A stretch of DNA of 64,000 bases, from assembly GCF_002210095.1 (NCBI RefSeq), contig NZ_AQQR01000018.1, forward strand, positions 1 through 64,000, written 5' to 3'. Below, piece by piece: positions 18,121 to 26,824 of the stretch. The position numbers were made by a program, and so were the translations under genes. The notes below the pieces were generated by a model, which had not been told where the DNA came from, made no database searches, and was given only the letters and a program-made list of their open reading frames with translations. Numbering within the stretch: position 1 is the first letter of the stretch; the number at the start of each line of letters is the position of its first letter. The stretch comes from Marinibacterium profundimaris. GTDB lineage: Bacteria > Pseudomonadota > Alphaproteobacteria > Rhodobacterales > Rhodobacteraceae.

Positions 18121-18642
18121 ATGAGCCAAATGACCAATCGTTCGCCCCGTGAGACCCTTGACCGGTTCGATCATGCCATCCTGGCCGCGCTGGGCGAGGA
18201 CGGGCGGATGTCGATCGCCGAGCTTGCGCGGCGCATCGGCCTGTCGAAATCGCCCACTCAGGCGCGTCTGCGGCGGCTGGAGGCGACGGGGATCGTCGCC
18301 GGCTACCGGGTTCTGGTGGATCCGGTCCGCATGGGGCTGGATCACGTGACCTTTGTCGAGGTGCGGCTGACCGACACCCGCGAGGCGGCGCTGGGCGCCT
18401 TCAACGCGGCGGTGATCCGGGTGCCCGAGATCGAGCAGGCGCATATGATCGCCGGCAATTTCGACTACCTCCTGAAGGTGCGGACCCGGTCGATGCGCGA
18501 CTACCGGCGGGTCCTGGCCGAGGTGATATCGACCCTGCCGCATGTGGCGGGGACCTCGACCTTCGTGGCGATGCAGGCCGTCAAGGAACCCGGCGCCTGC
18601 GGTGTCGGCGAAGGAGAGCCGGGCCCGGCCGACGAGGCCTGA
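18121..18642 (+). CDS. putR: Lrp/AsnC-family regulator of putA (PutR)
   Basis: The 173-residue product has an N-terminal HTH ('RMSIAELARRIGLSKSPTQA', residues about 30-50) and the C-terminal RAM/ACT-like ligand domain ('VEVRLTDTREAALGAF', 'AGNFDYLLKV'). In Rhodobacter capsulatus an Lrp-like activator encoded divergently from putA is required for proline-induced putA expression; the same arrangement here supports the name by context. Proline is the expected effector. The C-terminal tail after 'VAMQAVKEP' is a low-complexity Gly/Glu/Pro extension. The ATG at 18121 was chosen over a far-upstream in-frame start that would cross the operator. Confidence 0.88.
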   Translation: MSQMTNRSPRETLDRFDHAILAALGEDGRMSIAELARRIGLSKSPTQARLRRLEATGIVAGYRVLVDPVRMGLDHVTFVEVRLTDTREAALGAFNAAVIRVPEIEQAHMIAGNFDYLLKVRTRSMRDYRRVLAEVISTLPHVAGTSTFVAMQAVKEPGACGVGEGEPGPADEA

Positions 18643-18687
18643 GAACCGCTTTACACCGGCCGTGACGGCCTTATGGTCTGCGCCCGT

Positions 18688-18772
18688 GCCCGCGTGATGG
18701 AATGGTAGACATAGGGGACTTAAAATCCCTAGGCCTTGTGCCGTGCCGGTTCGAGTCCGGCCGCGGGTACCA
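18688..18772 (+). tRNA. tRNA-Leu (anticodon TAA)
   Basis: The 85-nt class II tRNA has acceptor stem GCCCGCG paired with CGCGGGT (G-U at 1:72), anticodon arm GGGGA-CTTAAAA-TCCCT giving anticodon TAA, a long variable arm, T-arm GCCGG-TTCGAGT-CCGGC and an encoded CCA end. It reads TTA, which is rare in the GC-rich genes of this window. No integrase or duplicated 3' end follows it, so there is no sign of an integrated element. The following 204 bp to the next gene show nothing else. Confidence 0.95.
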
Positions 18773-18976
18773 TTCGGATCTGCCGGGCAGGGGTGGCGCC
18801 CCCGGATCGGTCTGTCACTCCGATTTCTGGCTCGAGGGCGCCGCATTATCGGGCGGATCCTTGCAGATTGTTGGCAGGCAGTGCGGTTTTCGGACGCCGC
18901 GTTGCGAACTTTTCATGGGCGTGACGCGCGACGCAGGACATAGTTCGGTTAAGGACTTTCCTGGAGGGCCGGTGCT

Positions 18977-19996
18977 TTGACGTCACACGTGAATTCTCCG
19001 AAGACCCAAGCGGCGCGCAAGCTGCCCACGCTCGACACCGCCAACTTGCCGCCCCTGCCCAAAGTGTCGTTGAAGCGCCGCGTCCGGGCTGCCGCGCTGC
19101 AGGTCTATGCTCGGCTGCGCCCGCATGCCCCCGAACAGGCGCTGGTGCTCTCGGCCGAGCCGCGCGGCGGGTCCACCTGGGTCGGCGAATTGCTGGAGAG
19201 CGAGGGTAAGGTCGCCACGGTGTGGGAGCCGCTGCATATCCGGCGCGTGCCGGTGGCCCGGCAGGCGGGCTTTACCTGGCGGCAATTCATCCCCGCGGAT
19301 GCGGACTGGCCCGAGGCGCGCGAATTGATGGCCCGGATCCTGTCGGGGCAGGTGGTGAACGACTGGACCTCGTCGGGCAGCAGCCTGGGCGATCACCTGA
19401 GGGCTGAGCGGTTGCTGGTGAAGTTTTGCCGCGCCAATGCCTGCCTGCCCTGGCTGGCGCGCCAGTTCGATTTCGAGCGCAAGCCGCTGTTTTTCCTGCG
19501 CCATCCCTTCGCCATAGCCGCGTCGCAGGCGGAAATGGCGAATTTCCCGTTCGGCCAGGTGGTGGAGACGATCACCGAATGCCCCTTTGCCGAGGCAAGG
19601 CAGGAACATGTGCCGTTCCTGCAGAGCCTTGAGACGGTGGAGGAGCGCGCGGTGGCGAGCTGGTGCCTGTCGAACACCGCCACGCTGAACGATCCGGACG
19701 CGGAAAAGCTCTGGGTCACCATGTGTTACGAGAACCTGATCCTGTCGCCGGAACAGGAGCTTGAGCGGCTCTATTCAACCTGGGGCCAGCCTGTGCCGGA
19801 CAGGGTGCTGTCGCAGGTGCGCCGGCCCAGCCGGATGACGCAGGACAACGCCCTGCAGGCCAGTCCGGAGGCGCAGGTTCGCAAATGGCGGGACAGCTTC
19901 TCGGACGCGCAGATCGCGCGGATGCAGGCGGTGCTGGACCATTTCAACATTCGGATCTACGGCAGCGATCCGATGCCGGCGCTGAGCCACGCCTGA
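18977..19996 (+). CDS. Sulfotransferase family protein
   Basis: The 339-residue cytoplasmic protein has the two PAPS-binding elements of sulfotransferases: a 5'-phosphosulfate loop in 'AEPRGGSTWVGELLE' (residues about 61-75) and a 3'-phosphate motif in 'FFLRHPFAIAASQ' (about 172-184). It would transfer sulfate from PAPS to a carbohydrate, lipid or small molecule; there are no neighbouring glycan genes to indicate the acceptor. The start is a TTG at 18977 preceded by CTGGAGGG; no in-frame ATG lies before the PAPS loop. Confidence 0.8.
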   Translation: MTSHVNSPKTQAARKLPTLDTANLPPLPKVSLKRRVRAAALQVYARLRPHAPEQALVLSAEPRGGSTWVGELLESEGKVATVWEPLHIRRVPVARQAGFTWRQFIPADADWPEARELMARILSGQVVNDWTSSGSSLGDHLRAERLLVKFCRANACLPWLARQFDFERKPLFFLRHPFAIAASQAEMANFPFGQVVETITECPFAEARQEHVPFLQSLETVEERAVASWCLSNTATLNDPDAEKLWVTMCYENLILSPEQELERLYSTWGQPVPDRVLSQVRRPSRMTQDNALQASPEAQVRKWRDSFSDAQIARMQAVLDHFNIRIYGSDPMPALSHA

Positions 19997-20101
19997 GCGG
20001 CGGAACATTCGTGGATCAACCGGTCGGCTGTGAGATGCGCGCAGCAGCGCCGCCCGAAGGATCCCGGACGGCGCTCTGGCAGGGTCTGCGGGGCCGGCGG
20101 G

Positions 20102-21052
20102 TCAGGCCGCGGCGGCGGGCACGCAGCGTGTCGCGATCGCGCGGACGTGGCGGTGATCCGTGCCGCAGCAGCCGCCCAGCACCGCGAGGTTCGGCAGCAT
20201 CCGGCGCAGGGCGGCATAGTCGCGGCCCAGTTCCTCGGGATTGCCGGCGTCCAGTTCCTCAGCCTCGTCGAGCTCGGCGTGGCTGAGGCGCGAGGCATTG
20301 GCCCGGATCCCGCCGATCCGCTTCAGCCAGCCCGAGCCGGCCGCAAGCGCGTCGCGGAAATGGTCGGGATGGGCGCAGTTCACCATGTAATAGGCGGCGG
20401 TCTCGCCGGTCTGCGCCTCGGTCTCCTCGACGGCGCGGCCCAGTGGCGTGCCGTCGGGCAGGCGGCCGTCGGTCTCGACCGTGTAGCCCACCACCGCGGG
20501 CAGCCCGGCCTTCTTGGCCGCCCGGATCACGCCCACGCCCTCGGCCACGGTGGACAGGGTGACGGCGGTGACCATGTCGGCGTCGGTCTCGGCGAACCAG
20601 CCGATCTGCTCGGCATGGTAGGCTTCGGCCTCGGGCGCGGACATGGCGGTGTCGGGACGATAGCCATCGCCGCGCGGCCCGATGTTGCCCGAGATCACCA
20701 CCGGCCGGACGCCACAGGACGCAGCGCGCAGGTCCGACAGGAAGCCGATCGCGGCGCGGTTGATCCGCGCGAGGTCCTCGGGCCTGTGCCCCAGCACGGC
20801 GCCCCAGTCGCGGCTGGCGCGCCAGGTCGGCGCTTCCAGCAGGAAGCCGGTGCCGTGATCGGCGGCGATGGCCATGTGTTGCCTGTAGTAGCGCGACAGC
20901 AGCTCGCGGCCCCGGGGCGTCTCCAGCAGCGGGTAGGCGGCAAAGGCCGGCAGGTCGAGCCCGTCGTGGAAGATCAACGTGGTCTCCAGCCCGGAATCAG
21001 TCAGCAGGAGCGTGCCGTCGCATTGCGGCAATTTATTGCGATAACTGGTCAT
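20102..21052 (-). CDS. Homocysteine S-methyltransferase
   Basis: The 316-residue Zn-dependent enzyme transfers a methyl group to homocysteine to form methionine, probably from S-methylmethionine or betaine. It shows the family opening 'LLTDSGLETTLIFHDG', a Zn Cys in 'YYMVNCAHPDHF' and the paired Zn Cys in 'LGGCCGTDHRHV' near the C-terminus. A much longer open frame upstream is an artefact of GC-rich antisense. The start at 21052 follows GGTGA; an ATG at 21064 is an alternative but would overlap a small gene whose stop is at 21058-21060. Methyl donors made elsewhere in the window (glycine betaine, 5-methyl-THF) give it metabolic context. Confidence 0.87.
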   Translation of the reverse strand: MTSYRNKLPQCDGTLLLTDSGLETTLIFHDGLDLPAFAAYPLLETPRGRELLSRYYRQHMAIAADHGTGFLLEAPTWRASRDWGAVLGHRPEDLARINRAAIGFLSDLRAASCGVRPVVISGNIGPRGDGYRPDTAMSAPEAEAYHAEQIGWFAETDADMVTAVTLSTVAEGVGVIRAAKKAGLPAVVGYTVETDGRLPDGTPLGRAVEETEAQTGETAAYYMVNCAHPDHFRDALAAGSGWLKRIGGIRANASRLSHAELDEAEELDAGNPEELGRDYAALRRMLPNLAVLGGCCGTDHRHVRAIATRCVPAAAA

Positions 21053-21057
21053 TTGGA

Positions 21058-21228
21058 TCACCATGGAAAAAGGGTGCGGGACATGTGCCGTGTGGCCTCG
21101 GCCCGGGGGTTGTCCCGGGACAGGCCGACATCGGCGCGCATGCGGGCGGACAGGACCCGGGGATCGAGCGTCGTGCCCGGCCTTCGGACCCGCCGTTTCG
21201 CGGGGAAAAGTGCTTTGAAGAATGCCAT
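21058..21228 (-). CDS. DUF1127-like microprotein
   Basis: A 56-residue basic protein is encoded directly ahead of the homocysteine S-methyltransferase, with 5 nt between its stop and the next start, so the two are probably translationally linked. The C-terminal half 'LSARMRADVGLSRDNP' resembles the 'L.DIGLSR.D' core of DUF1127 proteins, small Arg-rich proteins common in alphaproteobacteria and linked by others to RNA and phosphate/carbon metabolism. The start ATG at 21228 has a modest AGGT upstream. The call rests on composition, position and this short match, so it is moderate. Confidence 0.5.
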   Translation of the reverse strand: MAFFKALFPAKRRVRRPGTTLDPRVLSARMRADVGLSRDNPRAEATRHMSRTLFPW

Positions 21229-21307
21229 CGTTACCTACACTTGCTTGTTGGCGGTGGAACGGGTGTGACGCCCCGGCGTGAAAGGCGGGGTTGGGCGGGC
21301 GTGAAAG

Positions 21308-24300
21308 ATGCGTGAAAACGGGGAATTCTGGCTGGAGGCCCTGGGCGGCCTGGCGCTGGCCCGCGGCGGGGCGGAGGTGCCGCTGTCGGCGCGCAAGGCG
21401 CGGGTGCTGCTGGGCCTGCTGGCCGCGGCGCGGCGTCGGACGTTGCCGCGGGCGCGGGCGGCGGCGCTGCTGTGGGAGGCGAGTGACGCCGCACAGGCGC
21501 GGATCAGCCTGCGGCAGGCGCTGGCCCAGATCCGCCGGGCCGGGGGCGCGGGCTGGATCGAGGGCGATGGCGACGTGCTGCGGCTGTGCGGGGCGGTGCG
21601 CACCGATCTCGATGCCTTTTCCGACGCCCTGGCGCGCAACGATCCGGCCGAGGCGGCGCGGCTGTATCGCGGGCCCTTCCTGGACGGGCTGGAGGCCGGC
21701 GACGCGACGGGGACGGACCTGGGACAGGCAATCCATGCCGAGCGGGCGCGGCTGGCCGGGCTGGCACGGGATGCCGTGATGCGGTCGCTGGACCGCGCCG
21801 GAGAGGGGCCCGAGGCGGTGCCGCTTGCCCACCAGCTTCTGGCGCTGGACCCGCTGAACGAGGCGGCGCATCGGCGGCTGATGCAGATCGACGCCGCACG
21901 CGGAATGAAGGGCGCCGCGCTGGCGCGGTTCGAGGCGCTGGAGACGGCCTTGCGGCGCGACCTCGATGTCGCACCCGAGGCGGAGACGCGGGCGTTGCAC
22001 GACCGGATCCGGCGGGGCGCGCCGACGGTCCCGCCTGTCGCGGCGGTGCATGTGAAACAGCCGGCCGGGACGCCGCCGGGGGATGCCTACCTGTTGCTGG
22101 GGTTCGAGACCGGCAGGGAACCCGCGGCCAAGGCGTTTGGCGATGCGGCCGTGGCCGAGGGCGGGCGGCCCGATGCCGCCGGTCCCGGGGAGCTGGCCTT
22201 TGTGTTCGAAAACATCGCCTTGCGGGACGTGGCACAGCGCGCGCTGCGGCTGGCCGATGTCGCGGGGGCGGGGCTGTCGCTGGGCCTGGTGCCGGCCGCA
22301 GGGGACGGCGAGACACCGGCGCAGGCCCTGGTACGTGCGCGCCGGATCGCGGCCATGGCCGAGGGCGGCGAGGTCCTCCTGGCGACGGAGCTGGCATCGC
22401 GCCTCGGCCTTGCGGCGGAGCCGGGTGCGCGGGCGGTGCCGCTGCGGCCCGACGCGATCCGCCTGCGGCCCGCGCCGCCGATCATCGGGCGCGAGGCGGA
22501 ACTGGCCCAGATCGACGCCGCCATCGCCGCGGCGCAGGGCGGGAACACAAGCCTGGCGATCCACCTTTCCGGCGAGGCCGGCATCGGCAAGAGCCGCCTG
22601 GCGACCGAGATCCGGGCGCGCTGTGCCGCGGTCGGCATGGTCACCACGTCGGCCGGGTTCGAAGCCTTTTCACCCGGATCGCACCATATCGCGCAGCGGC
22701 TGGTCGCGGGCCTGTCGGTGGGGCCTGTGCCGGACCCGGAGGCGGGGCCGATGGAACGCGCGGTCTGGTCCTGGCTGACCGGGCCCGACGTCGGGCCAGA
22801 GGTCGAGCTGCGGATGAGCGCGCTTGGCCCCGAGGAACAGCGGCGGCGGATCCTCGACGTGCTCTCGGACACGCTGCACCGGGCGTCGGCAGAGCGCGGC
22901 CTGCTGATCGTGATCGAGGATTGCCACTGGCGCCCGGTGGGCAGCGGCGCGCTGATCCTGGAGCTGCTGAACCGGCTGGCGGAAAGCCCGGTCGTCCTGC
23001 TGATGACCGAACGGCCGCATCCGGGCAGCCTGGATCACCGGCTTGCGGTGCGGGCGCAGACCGGGCTGACCCGGATCGCTCTGGCGCCCCTGCCGGAAAC
23101 GGCCGCACGGGACCTGGTGCGGGCCTTCGCGCCGGATTTCGCCGCCCCGGAAAAGGCGATCGCCCATGCCCGGGGCCACCCGCTCTTCCTGTTGCGCCTG
23201 CTGGAATCCGGATGGCGCGAGGGGGCGCTGCCGACGACCGTGACCGAGTTGGTGCAGGAGCAGATCGAACGCCTGCCCGAGGCCGAGCGCGCGGCCCTGC
23301 GCCGGGCGGCGATCCTGGGGGCGGCCTTTGATCCCGGGGACGCGGCGGCGGTCTTTCCCGAAAGCGTGCGGCTGCGGCCCAGCGGGGACCTGCTGCACGA
23401 GACCGAGGCGGGGCTGGCATTCGGCCATGACCTGGTGCACCGGGCGATCTACGAGACGATTTCGCCCGCCACGCGCGAGGCCTGGCATGCCCGCGCGGCG
23501 GCGCATTTCCGCGGGCGCGACCCGATCCTGTGGGCCGATCATGCGCTGCAGGCGGCCGACGATGCCGAGGCCGGCCATGCCGCCTGTGCCGCGACCAATG
23601 CCATGTTCGCCGCGCGGCGGTTCTCGGCCGCCTATATCTATCTTGAGGCGGGGCTGGCGCGCGACGGCGATCCCGAGGCTAGCGCCGAGCTCTATTCCTG
23701 CCGCGCCGGGATCCGGCGGGTGCGGGGCGACATGGCCGGCGCGCTGGAGGATTACCGCACCGCCCATGCTCGCGCGATCCGTGACGAGACCCGCGCGGCG
23801 ATGCTGTGCCGGCAGGCTCTGGTGCTGCACCGGCTGGGGCGGGGCGAGGAGGCGGACCGGGCGCTTGACGCGGCAGAGCAGATCGCCGATGCGATCGGGC
23901 TGACCGGGCGCGGGCGCGCCGAGATCCACGAGCAGCGCGGCAACCGCGCCTTCGTGCGCGGGGATCAGGCGGCCTGCATGGCCCATCACCGCGCGGCGCT
24001 GGCCGCAGCCGAGGCGACGGGCGATCCGCGCGGCATTGCAAGGGGCCACGGAGGCATCGGCGACGCGGCCTATGCGGCGGGGCATTTCGTCACCGCCTGC
24101 CGGCATTTCGGTGAGGCGATCGACACGGCCGAGCGTGCCGGGCTGGGGCTGGTGCGCGAGGAATACCTTTTCATGCGCGCGTTTTCGCAGTTCTTCGCCG
24201 CGCCCGGCCCCTATGCGCATCTGCTGGCCGATATCGCCGTGGACAGCGCAATTCAGTGCGGCGCGGCCCGCACCGAGATGCTCGCCCGCGAAATCCGGGC

Positions 24301-24883
24301 CGAGATGCGGCTGGCCGATGGCGATGTCGCCGGCCTGGAGGAGGACATGGCGGCGGTCGAGGCGCTGGTCGCGGTCCAGGGGGAAAGCCGGTTTTCCAGG
24401 GACGTCGAGACGTTGCAGGCCTTTCTGGCTTTGCGGCGGGGCGATCTCGGGGCGGCGCGGGCCCGATTGGCGCCGCTGCGGCCGGGGGCGGAGGAGGATG
24501 CCTATGTCGGCGGCACGATCCTGGGGCTGGCGGTGCTGTGCGCCGCGGACAGGGCGGAGCGGGACGCGGCGCTGGCGGCGGGGCTGGCCTGCATCGTGCG
24601 CGGCTCGCTGTCGCATTCGGTGATCTGGTTTCACGCCTGCGTGCTGGAACGCGCGATGCAGGATGGCGATCGGGCGCTGGCAGAGCGGCACGCGGCGGCG
24701 ATGCGGGCTCTGGCGGCGGAGGAGCCCTGTGAGTTGGCCACGCTTTACGCCCGGGCGGCGGAGCTGGCGTTTCGCCCGAAGCTGGCGCAGGAGCGCGCCG
24801 CACATGGCGCGGCGCTGCGGGCGGCGCGGCTGTCGGATATCGCCGAGGTCATGGAAAAGGTGGCGGGGCGTGTGCCCGGCTGA
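21308..24883 (+). CDS. SARP-type regulator: wHTH-BTAD, degenerate cyclase-like, AAA ATPase, TPR
   Basis: This is a 1191-residue multidomain regulator. Residues 1-90 form an OmpR-like winged helix ('ARKARVLLGLLAA...'). Residues about 95-240 are a bacterial transcriptional activation domain ('HQLLALDPLNEAAHRRLMQI', 'LRRDLDVAPEAETRALHD'), the AfsR/SARP hallmark. Residues about 255-385 resemble a class III nucleotide cyclase fold ('RARRIAAMAEGGEVLLATEL') without its metal aspartates, so probably inactive. Then an STAND/AAA module carries Walker A GEAGIGKS (422-429) and Walker B-like LLIVIED (about 533-539). The last 450 residues are TPR-like helical repeats. It should be an ATP-switched transcription factor; target and signal are unknown. 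It is divergent from the DUF1127-like/homocysteine methyltransferase pair, an obvious first candidate target. Confidence 0.85.
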   Translation: MRENGEFWLEALGGLALARGGAEVPLSARKARVLLGLLAAARRRTLPRARAAALLWEASDAAQARISLRQALAQIRRAGGAGWIEGDGDVLRLCGAVRTDLDAFSDALARNDPAEAARLYRGPFLDGLEAGDATGTDLGQAIHAERARLAGLARDAVMRSLDRAGEGPEAVPLAHQLLALDPLNEAAHRRLMQIDAARGMKGAALARFEALETALRRDLDVAPEAETRALHDRIRRGAPTVPPVAAVHVKQPAGTPPGDAYLLLGFETGREPAAKAFGDAAVAEGGRPDAAGPGELAFVFENIALRDVAQRALRLADVAGAGLSLGLVPAAGDGETPAQALVRARRIAAMAEGGEVLLATELASRLGLAAEPGARAVPLRPDAIRLRPAPPIIGREAELAQIDAAIAAAQGGNTSLAIHLSGEAGIGKSRLATEIRARCAAVGMVTTSAGFEAFSPGSHHIAQRLVAGLSVGPVPDPEAGPMERAVWSWLTGPDVGPEVELRMSALGPEEQRRRILDVLSDTLHRASAERGLLIVIEDCHWRPVGSGALILELLNRLAESPVVLLMTERPHPGSLDHRLAVRAQTGLTRIALAPLPETAARDLVRAFAPDFAAPEKAIAHARGHPLFLLRLLESGWREGALPTTVTELVQEQIERLPEAERAALRRAAILGAAFDPGDAAAVFPESVRLRPSGDLLHETEAGLAFGHDLVHRAIYETISPATREAWHARAAAHFRGRDPILWADHALQAADDAEAGHAACAATNAMFAARRFSAAYIYLEAGLARDGDPEASAELYSCRAGIRRVRGDMAGALEDYRTAHARAIRDETRAAMLCRQALVLHRLGRGEEADRALDAAEQIADAIGLTGRGRAEIHEQRGNRAFVRGDQAACMAHHRAALAAAEATGDPRGIARGHGGIGDAAYAAGHFVTACRHFGEAIDTAERAGLGLVREEYLFMRAFSQFFAAPGPYAHLLADIAVDSAIQCGAARTEMLAREIRAEMRLADGDVAGLEEDMAAVEALVAVQGESRFSRDVETLQAFLALRRGDLGAARARLAPLRPGAEEDAYVGGTILGLAVLCAADRAERDAALAAGLACIVRGSLSHSVIWFHACVLERAMQDGDRALAERHAAAMRALAAEEPCELATLYARAAELAFRPKLAQERAAHGAALRAARLSDIAEVMEKVAGRVPG

Positions 24884-24886
24884 GCG

Positions 24887-24929
24887 CGCCTTGCCCCGGC
24901 ACGGCAGTGCGGTGCGCCGGGGCAAGGCG
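24887..24929. terminator. Long hairpin between convergent genes
   Basis: CGCCTTGCCCCGGC at 24887-24900 pairs perfectly over 14 bp with 24916-24929, with a 15-nt loop. It fills most of the 69-bp gap between the convergent SARP-type gene and metG. There is no T tract, so it is either a bidirectional transcription barrier or an mRNA 3' stabiliser. Confidence 0.5.
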
Positions 24930-24952
24930 GGGTGCTGCGGCCGGTGGCAGCG

Positions 24953-26677
24953 TCAGTCGCGGGTGCCGGCGAAGCGGCCCTGCCAGTATTCGCGCTGCTC
25001 GTCGGTGATCTTGGCAAAGAGCACGTCCGGCACGGTGAAGGCATGGCCCGCGGGCAGGGTGGACAGTGCCGCGCTGACATCGTCGGGCCAGCTGTCGTCA
25101 TCGGTCTGCATCGCGTCCAGCATCGCCTTCGAGGTGTCGGGAATGAACGGGGCCGAGAGCACGGCGTAGAGCCGGACGAGGTTCAGCGCGAGGCGGATCT
25201 GTCCGGCGGCACGGTCGGGATCCTCCTTGAAGACCGACCAGGGCGCGGCGGATTGCAGGTATTCGTTCCCTGCGACCCAGATGGCGCGCAACTCGGCCGC
25301 GGCCTTGCGCACCTCGATCGCGTCCATGTGGCCCTCGTAGGCGCGGATGCGGCCGGTCAGGTCGGCGATCAGCGCCTCTTCCTGCTCGCCAAGGGCGCGG
25401 CCTTCGGGGACGACCTCGCCGAATTTCGAGCGGCAGAACTTGGTCACGCGGCTGACGAAGTTGCCCAGCACGTCGGCCAGGTCCTTGTTTACGCCGGACT
25501 GGAACCCCTCCCAGGTGAATTCGCTGTCCGAGCTTTCGGGCGCGTGGGACAGGAGCCACCAGCGCCAGTAATCCGCCGGCAGGATTTCGAGCGCCTGGTC
25601 CTGGAACACGCCGCGCCCGCGCGAGGTGGAGAACTGGCCGCCGTCGTAGTTCAGGTAGTTGAACGACTTGATGAAATCCACGAGCTTCCAGGGCTCGCCG
25701 GAGCCCAGGATCGTGGCCGGGAAGCCCAGCGTGTGGAAGGGCACGTTGTCCTTGCCCATGAACTGGGTATAGGTCACGTCGGCCGCGCCCTTGTCGGTGC
25801 GCCACCAGCGTTCCCAGGCGTTCTCCATGTCGGGGGCCTTGCCCGCGTCGACCCATTCCTGCGCACAGGCGATGTATTCGATCGGCGCGTCGAACCAGAC
25901 GTAGAAGACCTTGCCCTCCATCCCGGGCCAGGGCTGATCGCCCTTCATGACCGGCACGCCCCAGTCGAGATCGCGGGTGATACCGCGATCCTGCAGGCCG
26001 TCGCCGTCGTTGAGCCATTTCTTGGCGATCGAGGTGGTCAGGATCGGCCAGTCGGATTTCGAATCGATCCAGGCCTCCAGCTCGTCCTTCATGGCGGACT
26101 GGCGCAGGTAGAGATGCTTGGTCTCGCGCATCTCGAGGTCGGTGGCGCCGGAGATCGTGGAATGCGGCTCGATCAGCTCGACCGGGTCCAGCTGCTTGGT
26201 GCAATTGTCGCATTGGTCGCCGCGCGCGCTGTCGTAGCCGCAATTGGGGCAGGTGCCCTCGATATAGCGGTCGGGCAGGAAGCGGCCGTCGGTGGGCGAA
26301 TACATCTGGGTTTCCGAGACTTCGCGGATCAGCCCGTTGTCGGCCAGAACGCCGGCGAAATGCTGTGTCAGCTTGCGGTTCTGCTCGGACGAGGAGCGGC
26401 CGAAATGGTCGAAGGAGAGGCGGAAGCCCTCGGCGATCTTCGACTGCACCTCGTGCATTTCGGCGCAATATTCGGCCACGGGCTTGCCGGCCTTGGCGGC
26501 GGCGAGCTCGGCCGGGGTGCCGTGTTCGTCGGTGGCGCAGAGGAACATGACCTCGTGCCCGCGGCCGCGCAGGTAGCGGGCGAAGAGGTCGGCGGGCAGT
26601 TGCGAGCCCACCAGGTTGCCCAGGTGCTTGATCCCGTTGATGTAGGGGATCGCCGAGGTGATGAGATGCCGGGTCAT
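24953..26677 (-). CDS. metG: Methionyl-tRNA synthetase
   Basis: This class I aminoacyl-tRNA synthetase charges tRNA-Met. The 574-residue chain has the HIGH-equivalent '[13 protein letters not shown]' (residues about 18-30) and a zinc-knuckle CxxC pair region with '[17 protein letters not shown]' (about 143-159). The KMSKS-equivalent is 'FSTSRGRG', a known variant in this type of MetRS. A C-terminal anticodon-binding helical domain follows. There is no C-terminal EMAP-like dimerisation domain, as in short MetRS forms. It ends in the gap facing the SARP-type gene; an MFS gene lies upstream on the same strand, 147 bp away. Confidence 0.96.
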   Translation of the reverse strand: MTRHLITSAIPYINGIKHLGNLVGSQLPADLFARYLRGRGHEVMFLCATDEHGTPAELAAAKAGKPVAEYCAEMHEVQSKIAEGFRLSFDHFGRSSSEQNRKLTQHFAGVLADNGLIREVSETQMYSPTDGRFLPDRYIEGTCPNCGYDSARGDQCDNCTKQLDPVELIEPHSTISGATDLEMRETKHLYLRQSAMKDELEAWIDSKSDWPILTTSIAKKWLNDGDGLQDRGITRDLDWGVPVMKGDQPWPGMEGKVFYVWFDAPIEYIACAQEWVDAGKAPDMENAWERWWRTDKGAADVTYTQFMGKDNVPFHTLGFPATILGSGEPWKLVDFIKSFNYLNYDGGQFSTSRGRGVFQDQALEILPADYWRWWLLSHAPESSDSEFTWEGFQSGVNKDLADVLGNFVSRVTKFCRSKFGEVVPEGRALGEQEEALIADLTGRIRAYEGHMDAIEVRKAAAELRAIWVAGNEYLQSAAPWSVFKEDPDRAAGQIRLALNLVRLYAVLSAPFIPDTSKAMLDAMQTDDDSWPDDVSAALSTLPAGHAFTVPDVLFAKITDEQREYWQGRFAGTRD

Positions 26678-26824
26678 GGATGTGCTCCGTGGTGATCGGC
26701 GGTGTCTTTAACAGGGGGCGCGGGCCGGGGCCAGACGGGTTTCGGCGGTGACGGTGCCATATGGCCGCCGCTCTCGCCGCGCCCTTGCAGGCGCGTCTCG
26801 AACCGGGTCCCGCTGCTGCGCGTG

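Noticed and set aside
18688-18976. Integration site at tRNA-Leu
   Set aside because: No integrase and no duplicated tRNA 3' end follow within the window; the sulfotransferase gene downstream has normal composition.
21053-22564. Long minus-strand frame upstream of the homocysteine methyltransferase
   Set aside because: It is antisense to the SARP-type gene, rich in Arg, Pro and Ala as expected for a GC shadow, and has no family features.
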